From assembly GCA_001730095.1 (NCBI GenBank), contig MDLF01000074.1, forward strand, positions 475,454 through 539,453: 64,000 nucleotides of DNA, written 5' to 3'. Both the position numbers and the translations under genes were made by a program. The notes beneath the pieces are model-generated. The model was not told where the DNA came from. It was given only the letters and a program-made list of their open reading frames with translations, and ran no database searches. This document shows, piece after piece, positions 25,464 through 34,054 of the stretch. How positions within the stretch are numbered: the first letter of the stretch is position 1; the number at the start of each line of letters is the position of its first letter. The DNA is from Rhodobacteraceae bacterium (ex Bugula neritina AB1) (GTDB lineage: Bacteria > Pseudomonadota > Alphaproteobacteria > Rhodobacterales > Rhodobacteraceae).

Positions 25464-27818
25464 ATGTCGAAATCACCGGACGCTTTCCGCACCATCAGCG
25501 AGGTCGCGGGATGGTTGGACGTACAGGCGCATGTCTTGCGTTTCTGGGAAAGCAAATTCACCCAGGTCAAACCTGTGAAGCGCGCCGGCGGGCGGCGCTA
25601 TTACCGGCCTGCGGACATGCAGCTTCTGGGCGGGATTCGAAAGCTGCTGCATGATGACGGCATGTCGATCAAGGAAGTGCAGGCCATGCTGCGCGAACTG
25701 GGCATCGCCCATGTCGCCGGTCTCTCGCATCCTCTGGACGGCGAAGTAGAGCAGCCTGCTGCAAAAGCCCCGCCGCCTGCGGACAAGATGGGCGAAAATT
25801 GGCAGCAGTCGCTGGAACTGGCCGCAGACGCGGTGGAGGAAGAGGCCCCCGAAGACAGCAATATCGTGGGTTTCCCGCAGTCTCCCGGTGCAGATGCCGG
25901 GCCCCAGCCGCCCGCTGCGGCATCCTCTCGCCCCGAATCTGCCCCTGCCGAGCCCCGGACCGAGGCCGCGCCCACGCCGCAAAGTCAGATGGACCTGGCG
26001 CCCCCGCCCTTGGACGGCAACGCAGCTGATACGGCAGAGCCTTCTTTCGGCACAGAGTCAGCATCGCCTGCACCTGCCTCCGCTCCTGCCGAACCTGTGC
26101 AAAGGGCCGATCCTGCGCAAAGGGCCGAACCCGTACAAAGGGCTGACCCCGTACAAGGCGCCGAGCCTGTGCAAGAGGTCGAACCCGTGCAAAAGGTCGA
26201 ACCCGTGCAAGGGGCCGAACCCGTGCAAGAGGTCGAACCCGTGCAAGAGGCCGAACCCGTGCAAGAGGTCGAACCCGTGCAAGAGTTGGAACCCCTGCTA
26301 GAAGCCGAACCCGTGCAAGAGGCTGAACCCGCGCAAGAGGTGGAACCCCTGCTAGAAGCCGAACCCATGCAAGAGGCAGAACCTGTGCCTGAGGCCGCCA
26401 GCCTGCCCGGCACTCTGGAAATGTCCGCGGACCCTGCAGCGGAGGCAGACGCCAGCGGACAGACTGCAGACAGCGCACTGGAAAATCACCCGACCGAGAA
26501 CACACAGCTGGAAACTGAGGTGGAACAGGCCCTGGAAACCGCCGAAGCAGCACCGGCTGCGCCGGATGCCGGCTTTGCGCCCCTAGATCCGGCCGCGCCC
26601 CCCGCTTTTGCTGAAGAAGACCTCGCAGAGGAACCCGCAGAGGAACCCCAGGATCTCTTTGCCCTGCCCTCTGCTGCAGAGATGCAACCGGCCCCGGAGG
26701 CGCAGCCCGCCGCCCATCTGACGGAACATGAAGCAGAACCAGCGCCTGAACCTGTGCCCGAGCCTGAGCTTGTGCCTGAGGCAGGACCGGATGAGCCGCT
26801 GTCCACCTTTGCCGATGCGCCGGTCGAAACGCCGGAAACCGCAGAGGCTCTTTCGGAAAGCCCAGAGCACGCTCTTGAAACCTCGGAGCACGTTCATGAG
26901 ACCGCAGCGGAACCAGCTGCGGATACGGAGCATGTTTTACCCTCTGAACCGCACACCGAGCCCCCGGCGCCAACCACGGCACCAGAGGAAACTGCCCCGC
27001 TGACGGCAGAGGAGCACCCGCCTGAGCCGGAAATCGCTGCCGCTGCCGAAATCGCAGAAGCCGCCGAAGATCTGGGCCAGACGCCAGAGCCTGCGTTTGC
27101 AGAACCTGCTGAGGATGATGTTTCCCATGCTGCTGCGGACGCTCTGGAAGAAGAATTGGCACCGGCTTCTGCTGAAACGGCTCCGGTGGTTGCGGACTCG
27201 GCCCCTCTGGCAGCCCCGGAACCGTCAGAAGATACGCTGATTGCCGCTGCTGGCATGGCGCCAGAAGACCCGCTGGATTTTTCCGCAGCCGCGCAGGGAA
27301 CCGGTGCAGCGCCGGAACCGGTGCCCGAACCGTCACCGGAACCGGAGTTTTCCCCCGATCCGGCAGCAGCCTTCCCGCCCCATGACCTTGATGAAGCCGC
27401 ACCGCCGGTCGACGCCCTGGAGTTTTCCAGCGGCCACAACGACGGCGGAGAAGAAGAATCGCCCCTGCCAGAGCCACCGCAGGAGCAGCAGCCCGATGCC
27501 ATGGCAGAAGCCGCAGCCCTGCCGAACACAGAACCTGAAACGGTTCTCGCAGAGCCGGCGGAGGCGGCGCCCGCTGTTCTGGAGGAATTCTCGCCTCCCC
27601 CTGCAGCCCCGCTTGAGGAGCCAGAGCCAGTTGCCCTGGAGGAAAGCACTGCCCCTGCGGCAGCGGCCTTTGCAGAGGCAGAGCCTGCAGCCCCGGCTGC
27701 AGTGCGGCCCGGAATATTGGCGTTGCTGGCTGAAACGCGCAGCGTGCCGCCGCAGTCCCATGCAGGGCTTGCTGCCTGCGTCGAAGAGCTGCGGGCGCTG
27801 GTTCAGAGCAGACCCTGA
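25464..27818 (+). CDS. MerR-family regulator with a giant acidic, repetitive C-terminal region
   Basis: 784 residues. Only the first ~80 are a normal MerR winged helix: [73 protein letters not shown]. The rest is low-complexity Pro/Ala/Glu sequence with almost no Lys or Arg, predicted disordered, including 17 tandem 6-residue units (EPVQEV-like, bases 26091-26396), and ends with a short ordered-looking segment ([16 protein letters not shown]...[13 protein letters not shown]). The MerR gene after ihfA is a conserved arrangement, but tails of this length are unusual. The inducer and target are unknown. Confidence 0.88.
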   Translation: MSKSPDAFRTISEVAGWLDVQAHVLRFWESKFTQVKPVKRAGGRRYYRPADMQLLGGIRKLLHDDGMSIKEVQAMLRELGIAHVAGLSHPLDGEVEQPAAKAPPPADKMGENWQQSLELAADAVEEEAPEDSNIVGFPQSPGADAGPQPPAAASSRPESAPAEPRTEAAPTPQSQMDLAPPPLDGNAADTAEPSFGTESASPAPASAPAEPVQRADPAQRAEPVQRADPVQGAEPVQEVEPVQKVEPVQGAEPVQEVEPVQEAEPVQEVEPVQELEPLLEAEPVQEAEPAQEVEPLLEAEPMQEAEPVPEAASLPGTLEMSADPAAEADASGQTADSALENHPTENTQLETEVEQALETAEAAPAAPDAGFAPLDPAAPPAFAEEDLAEEPAEEPQDLFALPSAAEMQPAPEAQPAAHLTEHEAEPAPEPVPEPELVPEAGPDEPLSTFADAPVETPETAEALSESPEHALETSEHVHETAAEPAADTEHVLPSEPHTEPPAPTTAPEETAPLTAEEHPPEPEIAAAAEIAEAAEDLGQTPEPAFAEPAEDDVSHAAADALEEELAPASAETAPVVADSAPLAAPEPSEDTLIAAAGMAPEDPLDFSAAAQGTGAAPEPVPEPSPEPEFSPDPAAAFPPHDLDEAAPPVDALEFSSGHNDGGEEESPLPEPPQEQQPDAMAEAAALPNTEPETVLAEPAEAAPAVLEEFSPPPAAPLEEPEPVALEESTAPAAAAFAEAEPAAPAAVRPGILALLAETRSVPPQSHAGLAACVEELRALVQSRP
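26091..26396 (+). repeat. 17 tandem 18-bp units inside the MerR gene
   Basis: Units close to GAACCCGTGCAAGAGGTC, in frame, encode [12 protein letters not shown] hexapeptides. Central units are nearly identical at the DNA level (for example 26217-26288), showing recent slippage-type expansion. Copy number is likely to vary between strains. Confidence 0.9.
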
Positions 27819-27833
27819 CCTTCTGCCCCTGCA

Positions 27834-27862
27834 GAACCGGAATTTGGCGCGCATTCCGGTTC
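27834..27862 (+). terminator. Hairpin after the MerR gene
   Basis: Perfect 10-bp stem GAACCGGAAT/ATTCCGGTTC with a 9-nt loop, 16 bases past the MerR stop. No T-run follows, so rho-independent activity is uncertain. Confidence 0.5.
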
Positions 27863-27989
27863 GCAAAACAGATGCCGTCCGCCGCATGTGCGGCAAAGGC
27901 TTGCTGCTGTGGAATTTCTCTGCGGGGCGGTAAAAAATCTTTCCGCCCCCTCTTGCCCCTGCCGCGAAAACGGTTAGAAGGCTTTGCAA

Positions 27990-28066
27990 CGGGCTATGGC
28001 GCAGCCTGGTAGCGCGTCCGTCTGGGGGACGGAAGGTCGCAGGTTCGAGTCCTGCTAGCCCGACCA
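27990..28066 (+). tRNA. tRNA-Pro (anticodon GGG)
   Basis: A 77-nt cloverleaf: acceptor stem CGGGCTA with TAGCCCG, D arm GGCGCAGCCTGGTAGCGC, anticodon stem TCCGT/ACGGA with loop CTGGGGG (anticodon GGG), T arm CAGGTTCGAGTCCTG, then discriminator A and encoded CCA. It follows the MerR gene and has its own strong terminator. Confidence 0.97.
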
Positions 28067-28071
28067 TATGA

Positions 28072-28105
28072 AAAACGCCCGGGTGTTCGCGCACCCGGGC
28101 GTTTT
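28072..28105 (+). terminator. Terminator of tRNA-Pro
   Basis: Perfect 14-bp stem AAAACGCCCGGGTG/CACCCGGGCGTTTT with a 6-nt TTCGCG loop, ending in TTTT, starting 6 bases after the tRNA. Confidence 0.93.
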
Positions 28106-28191
28106 CGTATCCTGCGCAGGGCTTTGACGATTGCGCAGCGAGGCCAATTCGGCCAGCATCGCCGCACGGACGGCACCGAGGGGGACAGGAC

Positions 28192-29274
28192 ATGACAGGC
28201 GTATTGCCCAGCCAAACCATTGAAAAGATGATGGAACGCGGCGACATCACCGTCAGCACGCCGCTGGTGGAGGGCCAGGTACAACCCGCCAGCCTTGACC
28301 TGCGTTTGGGCAATGTGGCCTACCGGGTGCGTGCCTCGTTCCTGACCGGTCAGGGTCGCAGTGTTTCCGACCGGCTGACCGAGTTCGAGATGCACCGGAT
28401 CGACCTGCGCAATGGCGCGGTGCTGGAAAAGGGCTGCGTCTATGTGGTGCCGCTGATGGAAAGCCTGGCTTTGCCCGGCGATGTGTCCGCGGTTGCCAAT
28501 GCCAAAAGCTCCACCGGGCGGCTGGACCTTCTGACACGCACCATCACCGACGGCGGCGAGGAGTTTGACCGTATCAAACCCGGCTACACCGGCCCGCTCT
28601 ATGCGGAGATCTGCCCGCGGTCGTTTTCGGTGCTGGTGCGCCCGGGCATGCGTCTGAACCAGATCCGGTTCCGCACCGGGCAGGCGGTGCTGTCGGATGC
28701 CGAGTTAAAGATGCTGCACGCAGGCTCGCCACTGGTTGACGGCGCGGCGGTGATTGAGGACGGGCTGGGCTTTTCCGTCGACCTCAAGCTGCCCGGCAGT
28801 GATCTGGTCGGCTATCGCGCCAAGCCGCACACCGGCGTCATCGATCTGGACCGGATCGGCGAATACGACCCGCAAGAATACTGGGAAGAAGTGCGCACCA
28901 AAGACGGCCGCATCATCCTCGATCCCGGCGCTTTCTACATTCTGGTGAGCCGCGAGGCAGTCCATATCCCGCCCGCCTATGCCGCCGAAATGGCGCCCTA
29001 TCTGGCCATGGTCGGCGAATTCCGGGTGCATTATGCCGGGTTCTTCGACCCCGGTTTCGGCCATGACGCCGCGGGCGGCGCAGGCTCCCGCGGGGTGCTG
29101 GAGGTGCGCTGCCACGAGGCGCCTTTTGTGCTGGAGCATGGCCAGGTGGTTGGGCGTCTGGTCTATGAGAAGATGGCCGAGGTGCCGGAGCAGCTGTATG
29201 GCGCCGGAATTGCCTCTAACTATCAGGGCCAGGGGTTGAAACTGTCCAAGCATTTCAAGGCGCCTGCCGGATAA
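28192..29274 (+). CDS. dcd: dCTP deaminase, double-length alphaproteobacterial form
   Basis: 360 residues, about twice the classical Dcd, as commonly seen in Rhodobacterales and Rhizobiales. It deaminates dCTP to dUTP to feed dTMP synthesis. Half one has VQPASLDLRLGNVAYRVRASFL and the core AKSSTGRLDLLTRTITDGGEEFDRIKPGYTGPLYAEICPRSFSVLVRPGMRLNQIRF; half two has a second beta-barrel (FYILVSREAVHIPPAYAAEM...GVLEVRCHEAPFVLEHGQVVGRLVYEKM). The ATG at 28192 has GGGGGACAGGAC upstream. The 120-bp space before it contains only the tRNA terminator and the presumed promoter. Confidence 0.93.
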   Translation: MTGVLPSQTIEKMMERGDITVSTPLVEGQVQPASLDLRLGNVAYRVRASFLTGQGRSVSDRLTEFEMHRIDLRNGAVLEKGCVYVVPLMESLALPGDVSAVANAKSSTGRLDLLTRTITDGGEEFDRIKPGYTGPLYAEICPRSFSVLVRPGMRLNQIRFRTGQAVLSDAELKMLHAGSPLVDGAAVIEDGLGFSVDLKLPGSDLVGYRAKPHTGVIDLDRIGEYDPQEYWEEVRTKDGRIILDPGAFYILVSREAVHIPPAYAAEMAPYLAMVGEFRVHYAGFFDPGFGHDAAGGAGSRGVLEVRCHEAPFVLEHGQVVGRLVYEKMAEVPEQLYGAGIASNYQGQGLKLSKHFKAPAG

Positions 29275-29372
29275 CGCTGGAGCAGCACCCGCCCGCCAGC
29301 AGGACCGGCGTGCCTGCCTCTTGCGCCGCAGGCGCACCCAATGTTTGACGGGGCGAACCGGCGGAGGATCGG

Positions 29373-29903
29373 TTAAATCACCGGGCCGCCGTCTGCCAGC
29401 TCCCCTGTTGTGCCCGCCTGCACTGGCCTGTCCAGATGGGTGGACAGCACCGTATAGGTGCGGGTGGCGCGCACGCAGCCGACCGCATAGACCCGCGCAA
29501 GCACCCCTGCCAGTGCCTTGGGCGAGGCGACGCGCACCTTGAGGATCAGGTTGGTATCGCCGGCAGAGCTGTGCACCTCCTCCAGTTCCGGCATCTCCTG
29601 CAGCGCCAGAAGGTCCTTGGTCACCCCCCAGCCCTCTGTATCCACATGGATGAAAGCCAGGAGCGGCTTGCCAACAGCGGCGCCGTCCAGCCGCGCAATG
29701 GTCGCCTCAATCGCACCAGATGCACGCAGACGCTTGACCCTTTCATGCACCGCAGGGGCAGACAGCCCGACTTCCCGGCTGATGTCGGCATAAGAGCGTG
29801 TCGCGTCCTGGCTCAGCGCGCCTAATATCTTTCGGTCCAAAGCGTCCAGAACACGGGCAGCCCCGCCGTTTCTCTGAACCTCATCTGTTTTTTCCCTGCC
29901 CAT
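29373..29903 (-). CDS. Lrp/AsnC family transcriptional regulator
   Basis: 176 residues: N-terminal HTH (VLDALDRKILGALSQDATRSYADISREVGLSAPAVHERVKRLRASGAI) and C-terminal RAM ligand-binding domain (ELEEVHSSAGDTNLILKVRVASPKALAGVLARVYAVGCVRATRTYTVL). Such regulators sense amino acids and often control a divergent exporter. Here the divergent neighbour is an MFS transporter, and TGAAT-type half-sites lie in between. The start at 29903 is preferred to 29930 because upstream purine-rich GGGCAGGCGGAA lies close. Confidence 0.9.
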   Translation of the reverse strand: MGREKTDEVQRNGGAARVLDALDRKILGALSQDATRSYADISREVGLSAPAVHERVKRLRASGAIEATIARLDGAAVGKPLLAFIHVDTEGWGVTKDLLALQEMPELEEVHSSAGDTNLILKVRVASPKALAGVLARVYAVGCVRATRTYTVLSTHLDRPVQAGTTGELADGGPVI

Positions 29904-29928
29904 TTCCGCCTGCCCTTCACAGAACTTC

Positions 29929-29964
29929 ATTCAGCACATAGCAGGGATACCTGAATTTTATTCA
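29929..29964. promoter_or_regulatory. Lrp-type half-site cluster between the regulator and the MFS gene
   Basis: ATTCAG (29929-29934), CTGAAT (29951-29956) and ATTCA (29960-29964) form two overlapping dyads; TGAAT-TTT-ATTCA at 29952-29964 is perfect and lies directly before the ribosome binding site AAGG of the MFS gene. The AT-rich centre fits Lrp-family DNA preferences. The assignment is by position and sequence only. Confidence 0.55.
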
Positions 29965-29974
29965 AGGTAAACCC

Positions 29975-31129
29975 ATGAGAACCCCGATTCTGATCCTGAT
30001 GAGCGCCATTGGCGTGATTGGTGCGAACTCGCTGCTGCTGTCGCCTGTGGTGACTGCTGTCAGCGACACCCTGAATGCCACCACAGCAGAGGTGATGCGC
30101 GCCGCCAGCGCCTATGGGCTGGGGGTTGCTGGCGCTGCGCTGCTGCTGGCGCCGCTTGGGGACCGGATCGGCGCCGGGCGGCTGATGCGTGCGGCATTGC
30201 TGCTGTTGGCGGTGGGACTGGGTGCCAGCGCCGCTGCGCCGGATGTCTGGTGGCTGATGGCGGCGCAGGGGCTGTGCGGGTTGGCCGCCGGCGCCGCCCT
30301 ACCTTCAATCTACACGCTGGCGATGGTGATTGCCCCCAAGGGCCGCGAGGCGCGAGTGCTGGGATATGTGCTGGCGGGCTGGACGGTGTCGATGGTGCTG
30401 GGAGTCAGCGTCAGCGCCTGGGCCACCGACCTGGTCGGCTGGCGCGCGGTTTATGGCACGCTGACAGCCGTGGCCCTGCTGCTGTGCGGCGCAGCGGCAC
30501 GGTTGCGCGGTGCGGACCGCCCCAGTGGCCAGGCCACCTCGCCGCTGACGGCGCTGCGGGTGCCGGGGATCGCGCGCGGACTGCTGGCGACTGCGCTGCT
30601 GATGCTTGGGTTTTACTTCAGCTATTTCTTCACCGGCGCCCATATCACCCAAGTATTGGGGCACAGCACCACCCAGGCAGGCTTGTTGCCATTGTTCTAT
30701 GGCATCGGATTTGGCCTGGCGGTGCTGCTGGATCCGCTGCTGGACCGGCTGGGGCTGGCGCGGGCAACGCCGCCGGTGTTTCTGGGCGTCACTGCCAACT
30801 ATCTGCTGTTGATGGTCTGGGCGGACAGCTATCTGCTGCTTCTGGGCCTCGCGGTGCTGTGGGGGATCTTCCAGCATCTGGCCTTGAATCTGGTTGTGGC
30901 ACGGGTCACGCTTTTGGACCCGCAGCAGCGCGGCGCCATTATGGGGCTGTTCAGCACCGTGACGTACCTGTGCGTCTTTGCGGCCCCCTTTTTCGGTGCC
31001 GCGACCTATGATGCAGGCTGGGGGCTGGCTGGCTGCTTTGCTGTTTCCGCCCTGCTGTCGGCCTGTGCAGTGCTGGAATCCTTGGGGCTGCAGCGCAGAA
31101 AAATCAGCCCTGACGGTGCCCCGGCTTGA
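29975..31129 (+). CDS. MFS transporter
   Basis: 384 residues with 12 predicted membrane helices in two halves. The motif-A-like loop LGDRIGAGRLMRAALL follows helix 2, and GWRAVYGTLTAVALLL lies after helix 5. It belongs to the drug/amino-acid exporter type by size. The ATG at 29975 follows AAGGT by 7 bases. It is divergent from an Lrp-family gene, which suggests amino-acid-responsive control. The last 26 bases overlap the convergent small gene at 31104. Confidence 0.88.
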   Translation: MRTPILILMSAIGVIGANSLLLSPVVTAVSDTLNATTAEVMRAASAYGLGVAGAALLLAPLGDRIGAGRLMRAALLLLAVGLGASAAAPDVWWLMAAQGLCGLAAGAALPSIYTLAMVIAPKGREARVLGYVLAGWTVSMVLGVSVSAWATDLVGWRAVYGTLTAVALLLCGAAARLRGADRPSGQATSPLTALRVPGIARGLLATALLMLGFYFSYFFTGAHITQVLGHSTTQAGLLPLFYGIGFGLAVLLDPLLDRLGLARATPPVFLGVTANYLLLMVWADSYLLLLGLAVLWGIFQHLALNLVVARVTLLDPQQRGAIMGLFSTVTYLCVFAAPFFGAATYDAGWGLAGCFAVSALLSACAVLESLGLQRRKISPDGAPA

Positions 31130-31325
31130 CCGGGGGAATGCGCGAGCGTCCGGTCTGCTGCAGCGGCGGCGGGGGAGCCTGATCCGGGCCTTGGCCCTGC
31201 GCAGGCCTGTGATCTTGCTGCTTGCTGCGTTTGGAAACAGCGTTGATGCCGGCATTCACACCGGCATTGACGGCGCGGCTCACCAGACGGCGCAGCACCA
31301 TGTTGATGATCCAGTTGATATTCAT
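31104..31325 (-). CDS. Conserved small hypothetical protein (73 aa)
   Basis: It starts MNINWIINMVLRRLVSRAVNAGVNAGINAVSKRSKQQ at the ATG at 31325, with AAGGATG 8 bases upstream. The N-terminal half is an amphipathic or membrane-peripheral helix with Arg and repeated NAG(V/I) units; the C-terminal half is Gln/Pro/Arg-rich and disordered. I remember similar short proteins in other Rhodobacteraceae but know no function. It follows scpB on the same strand, about 120 bases further on, with a GC hairpin (31379-31400) between them. Confidence 0.75.
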   Translation of the reverse strand: MNINWIINMVLRRLVSRAVNAGVNAGINAVSKRSKQQDHRPAQGQGPDQAPPPPLQQTGRSRIPPVKPGHRQG

Positions 31326-31378
31326 GGCTTCATCCTTTTTTGCCCTGCCCGGTGTCTTAAAGGTTAATTTAGGCAATT

Positions 31379-31400
31379 CCGGGGCGCAGAACAGCCCCGG
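31379..31400 (-). terminator. Hairpin downstream of scpB
   Basis: CCGGGGC/GCCCCGG with an 8-nt loop, about 45 bases beyond the scpB stop and before the next minus-strand gene. The flank is AT-rich but not a pure T-run. Confidence 0.4.
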
Positions 31401-31445
31401 AGCGCGCCCGGGCAGACACGATTGTGTAAGCGAGTACCGGCAGCG

Positions 31446-32138
31446 TCACTCCTCGAACAGTTCCGCCTGTTCCTCCGGCTCTTCGTCGCCGTCATCCCCC
31501 TGGCCCATCACAAAGGCGCCCGGCGGTGGCCGGCTCTCCAGCAAGCCCGCGGCGCGCAGCTCCTTGAGCCCCGGCAGGTCGCGGGCACTTTCGAGGCCGA
31601 AGTGGTCCAGGAAATCCGGCGTCACCACAAAGGTTACCGGGCGGCCAGGCGTCATGCGGCGGCGGCCCAGGCGAATCCAGTCCATCTCCATCAGCTGGTC
31701 AATGGTGCCGCGCGACACCGACACGCCGCGGATCTCTTCGATCTCGGTGCGGGTCACCGGCTGGTGATAGGCGACGATGGCCAGGGTTTCGATGGCGGCG
31801 CGGCTCAGCTTGCGCAGCTCTGTGGTTTCCTTTTGCATCAGAAAACCCAGATCGGGGGCTGTGCGGATTGCCCAGGCATCGCCCAGCCGCACCACCCGCA
31901 CGCCGCGCCCTTCATACCGCTTGCGCAGATGTTCCAGCGCCTCACGCGGGTTGCAGCCGGGCGGCATGCGCCCTTCCAGATCCCGCAGCGTCACCGGCTC
32001 GGCGCTGGCAAACAGCACGGCTTCGACCATGCGCTCCTGCTCCGCCATCGGCGGCGCGTCGAACAGGGTGTCGTTTTCGGTACGGCCTGAGGCCTGCGGC
32101 CCCGATGTGTTATGGCCGTCCATGATCTGATCTTCCAT
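31446..32138 (-). CDS. scpB: Segregation and condensation protein B
   Basis: 230 residues. ScpB binds ScpA-SMC and regulates chromosome condensation. Two winged-helix domains are visible: EQERMVEAVLFASAEPVTLRDLEGRMP and AIETLAIVAYHQPVTRTEIEEIRGVSVSRGTIDQLMEMDWIRLGRRRMTPGRPVTFVVTPDFLDHFGL. The tail is acidic. The start codon overlaps the scpA stop by one base (TGATG), so translation is coupled. Confidence 0.95.
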   Translation of the reverse strand: MEDQIMDGHNTSGPQASGRTENDTLFDAPPMAEQERMVEAVLFASAEPVTLRDLEGRMPPGCNPREALEHLRKRYEGRGVRVVRLGDAWAIRTAPDLGFLMQKETTELRKLSRAAIETLAIVAYHQPVTRTEIEEIRGVSVSRGTIDQLMEMDWIRLGRRRMTPGRPVTFVVTPDFLDHFGLESARDLPGLKELRAAGLLESRPPPGAFVMGQGDDGDEEPEEQAELFEE

Positions 32139-32932
32139 CAGTGTTCCTCGTCGAGGCTGCGCAGCTGGATGGGCGCAAATGTTTCGCTTTGGCGCAGTTC
32201 GGCCTTGCCTTCCTTGACCAGCTGCAACGAGGCCGCAAAGGTCGCCGCCGTGGCTGACCGCCGTTTGACCGGGTCGCTGTGCCAGCCGTCCGGCAAATAG
32301 CTGATGAGATCAGTCCAGTCGCCGGTAAAGCCAAGCAGATGGCGCATCCGGTCCAGCGCTTCCTCCATGGTGAAGACCGAATCCCGGTCCATCACGAAGG
32401 GGCGGAAATCTTCCTTGGTGCGGATGCGGGCATAGGCCTGCATCAGGTCCAGGAGGTTGGCGGAATAGGTGACGGTCTTGATCCGGGCGACGCTCTCTTC
32501 TTCGCCGCGGGCAAAGAAGTCCCGGCCCAGCCGATCGCGTGCCATCAGCCGTGCAGAAGCGTCACGCATGGCCTGCAGCCGCTCCAGCTGGAAGGCCAGA
32601 TGCGCGGCCAGTTCCTCACCCGAGGGGCCTTCCTCGGTTGGGTCCGGGGGCAGCAGCAGGCGGGATTTCAGGAACGCCAGCCAGGCTGCCATCACCAGAT
32701 AGTCGGCGGCCAGTTCAATGCGCAGTTCCTTGGCCTTTTCGACAAAGGCCAGATACTGCTTGGCCAGATCCAGCACGGAGATTCGGCGCAGATCGACTTT
32801 CTGGGTGCGCGACAGGGTCAGCAGCAGGTCCAGCGGGCCTTCGAACCCGTCCACATCCACGATCAGAGCTTCGGCCGCCAGCCGTTCCTCAACAGTCGTG
32901 TCTGCTTCTGAAAAGAGTGTCTGCTCAGCCAT
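32138..32932 (-). CDS. scpA: Segregation and condensation protein A (kleisin)
   Basis: 264 residues. The N-terminal SMC-binding kleisin helix is VDGFEGPLDLLLTLSRTQKVDLRRISVLDLAKQYLAFVEKAKELRIELAADYLVMAAWLAFLKSRLLLP, and the C-terminal winged helix ends KRRSATAATFAASLQLVKEGKAELRQSETFAPI. The start MAEQTLFSEADTTVEER at 32932 overlaps the end of nagZ by 8 bases. It forms a nagZ-scpA-scpB operon, a common arrangement in this group. Confidence 0.95.
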   Translation of the reverse strand: MAEQTLFSEADTTVEERLAAEALIVDVDGFEGPLDLLLTLSRTQKVDLRRISVLDLAKQYLAFVEKAKELRIELAADYLVMAAWLAFLKSRLLLPPDPTEEGPSGEELAAHLAFQLERLQAMRDASARLMARDRLGRDFFARGEEESVARIKTVTYSANLLDLMQAYARIRTKEDFRPFVMDRDSVFTMEEALDRMRHLLGFTGDWTDLISYLPDGWHSDPVKRRSATAATFAASLQLVKEGKAELRQSETFAPIQLRSLDEEH

Positions 32933-33929
32933 ACACCTGCCCGCCCATGAGGGCGGCAAGTTCTCTTTCGGCGCCCAAAATGTCAAGGGCGACGGGCGGT
33001 TTGCGGGCGTCCAGGGCGCGGTCTGCGCGGGTCTGTGCCGCTGCATTCATGGCGCCTGCGGCTTCGGCGACCCTGATACGGTCTTCAAGCGGCGCATTGC
33101 AATAAAGCACCACATCGCAACCAGCGGCAATCGCCGCTGCGGCGTTGTCTGCAGGCGTGCCCTGCAGCGCCTTCATCGAGATGTCATCGGTCATGATCAG
33201 CCCGTCAAAGCCGATCTGCGCGCGGATCAGCTGCATCATCACCGGAGAGATCGTGGCCGGTCGGTCATCATATGCGTCATAGACAAGATGCGCAGTCATC
33301 CCCAGCGGCAGATCGTTGAGAGCTGCAAAGGCGGTAAAGTCACTCTGTTCCAGATCGTCCGGGTGGCTCGTCACATGTGGCAGATCCAAATGGCTGTCAG
33401 CGGTTGCACGGCCATGACCGGGAATATGCTTGAGCACAGGCAGCACACCGCCGTCCAGATGCGCGGTCGCCACGGCGCGGGCTATGCGCGCCACCGTTTG
33501 GGCGTTGGTGCCATAGCAGCGGCTCTTTAGAAACTCATGCGTTTCCATAGTGACGATATCGGCAATCGGCGCGCAGTTGCTGTCGATACCCAGTGTATTC
33601 AGCTCATGTGCTATCAGGCGGTAGCGCAGATACATTGACCGAACCGCGTCTTCGCCAGCCAGCTGGACCTGCTCCAGCGGCGGGCGCCAATTGCGCGCCA
33701 GCGGTTTGCGCAGCCGCTGCACCCGCCCGCCTTCCTGATCGATGGTGATCAGGCAATTGCGCCCCACTGCCTCGCGGAACTCGCTGCACAGCGCCTGGAT
33801 CTGGCCCGGCGTGTCCAGGTTGCGGGCAAACAGGATGAAACCAAAGGGATCTGCGTCGCGGAAGAAGGCTTTTTCATCCGCTGTCAGCCGCACCCCTTCG
33901 GCGTCTAAGATAGTGGCTCCGTAGGTCAC
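32925..33929 (-). CDS. nagZ: Beta-N-acetylhexosaminidase NagZ
   Basis: 334 residues, glycoside hydrolase family 3. It removes GlcNAc from GlcNAc-anhydroMurNAc peptides in cytosolic peptidoglycan recycling. Signature residues: DQEGGRVQRLRKP, GHG loop VLKHIPGHGRATADSHLDLP with the catalytic His, and the nucleophile Asp in GLIMTDDISMKAL. The start is a GTG at 33929 with AGGGGAC upstream. anmK at 13 kb acts later in the same pathway. Confidence 0.95.
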   Translation of the reverse strand: MTYGATILDAEGVRLTADEKAFFRDADPFGFILFARNLDTPGQIQALCSEFREAVGRNCLITIDQEGGRVQRLRKPLARNWRPPLEQVQLAGEDAVRSMYLRYRLIAHELNTLGIDSNCAPIADIVTMETHEFLKSRCYGTNAQTVARIARAVATAHLDGGVLPVLKHIPGHGRATADSHLDLPHVTSHPDDLEQSDFTAFAALNDLPLGMTAHLVYDAYDDRPATISPVMMQLIRAQIGFDGLIMTDDISMKALQGTPADNAAAAIAAGCDVVLYCNAPLEDRIRVAEAAGAMNAAAQTRADRALDARKPPVALDILGAERELAALMGGQVYG

Positions 33930-34054
33930 GACCGTCCCCTGCTGTTTTGTCCCTGGAACACAGCACCCACGTCAGGATGCCATCTGCCCGCCGGGGAAGA
34001 AACGGCGAGCATTGCCCGGCGCCTGCGGGCAACAGAAGTATCCCACTTGCATCC

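Noticed and set aside
25985..26413. Minus-strand frame with tandem CTGSxS repeats that looks like a Cys-rich repeat peptide
   Set aside because: It is the antisense reading of the 18-bp repeats inside the MerR gene; the repetition comes from the DNA and there is no ribosome binding site.
25669..27477. 602-codon minus-strand frame through the MerR gene
   Set aside because: It mirrors the repetitive Glu/Pro/Ala codons of the plus-strand gene, giving repetitive Arg/Leu/Val sequence without a domain or start signal. The MerR domain on the plus strand is unmistakable.
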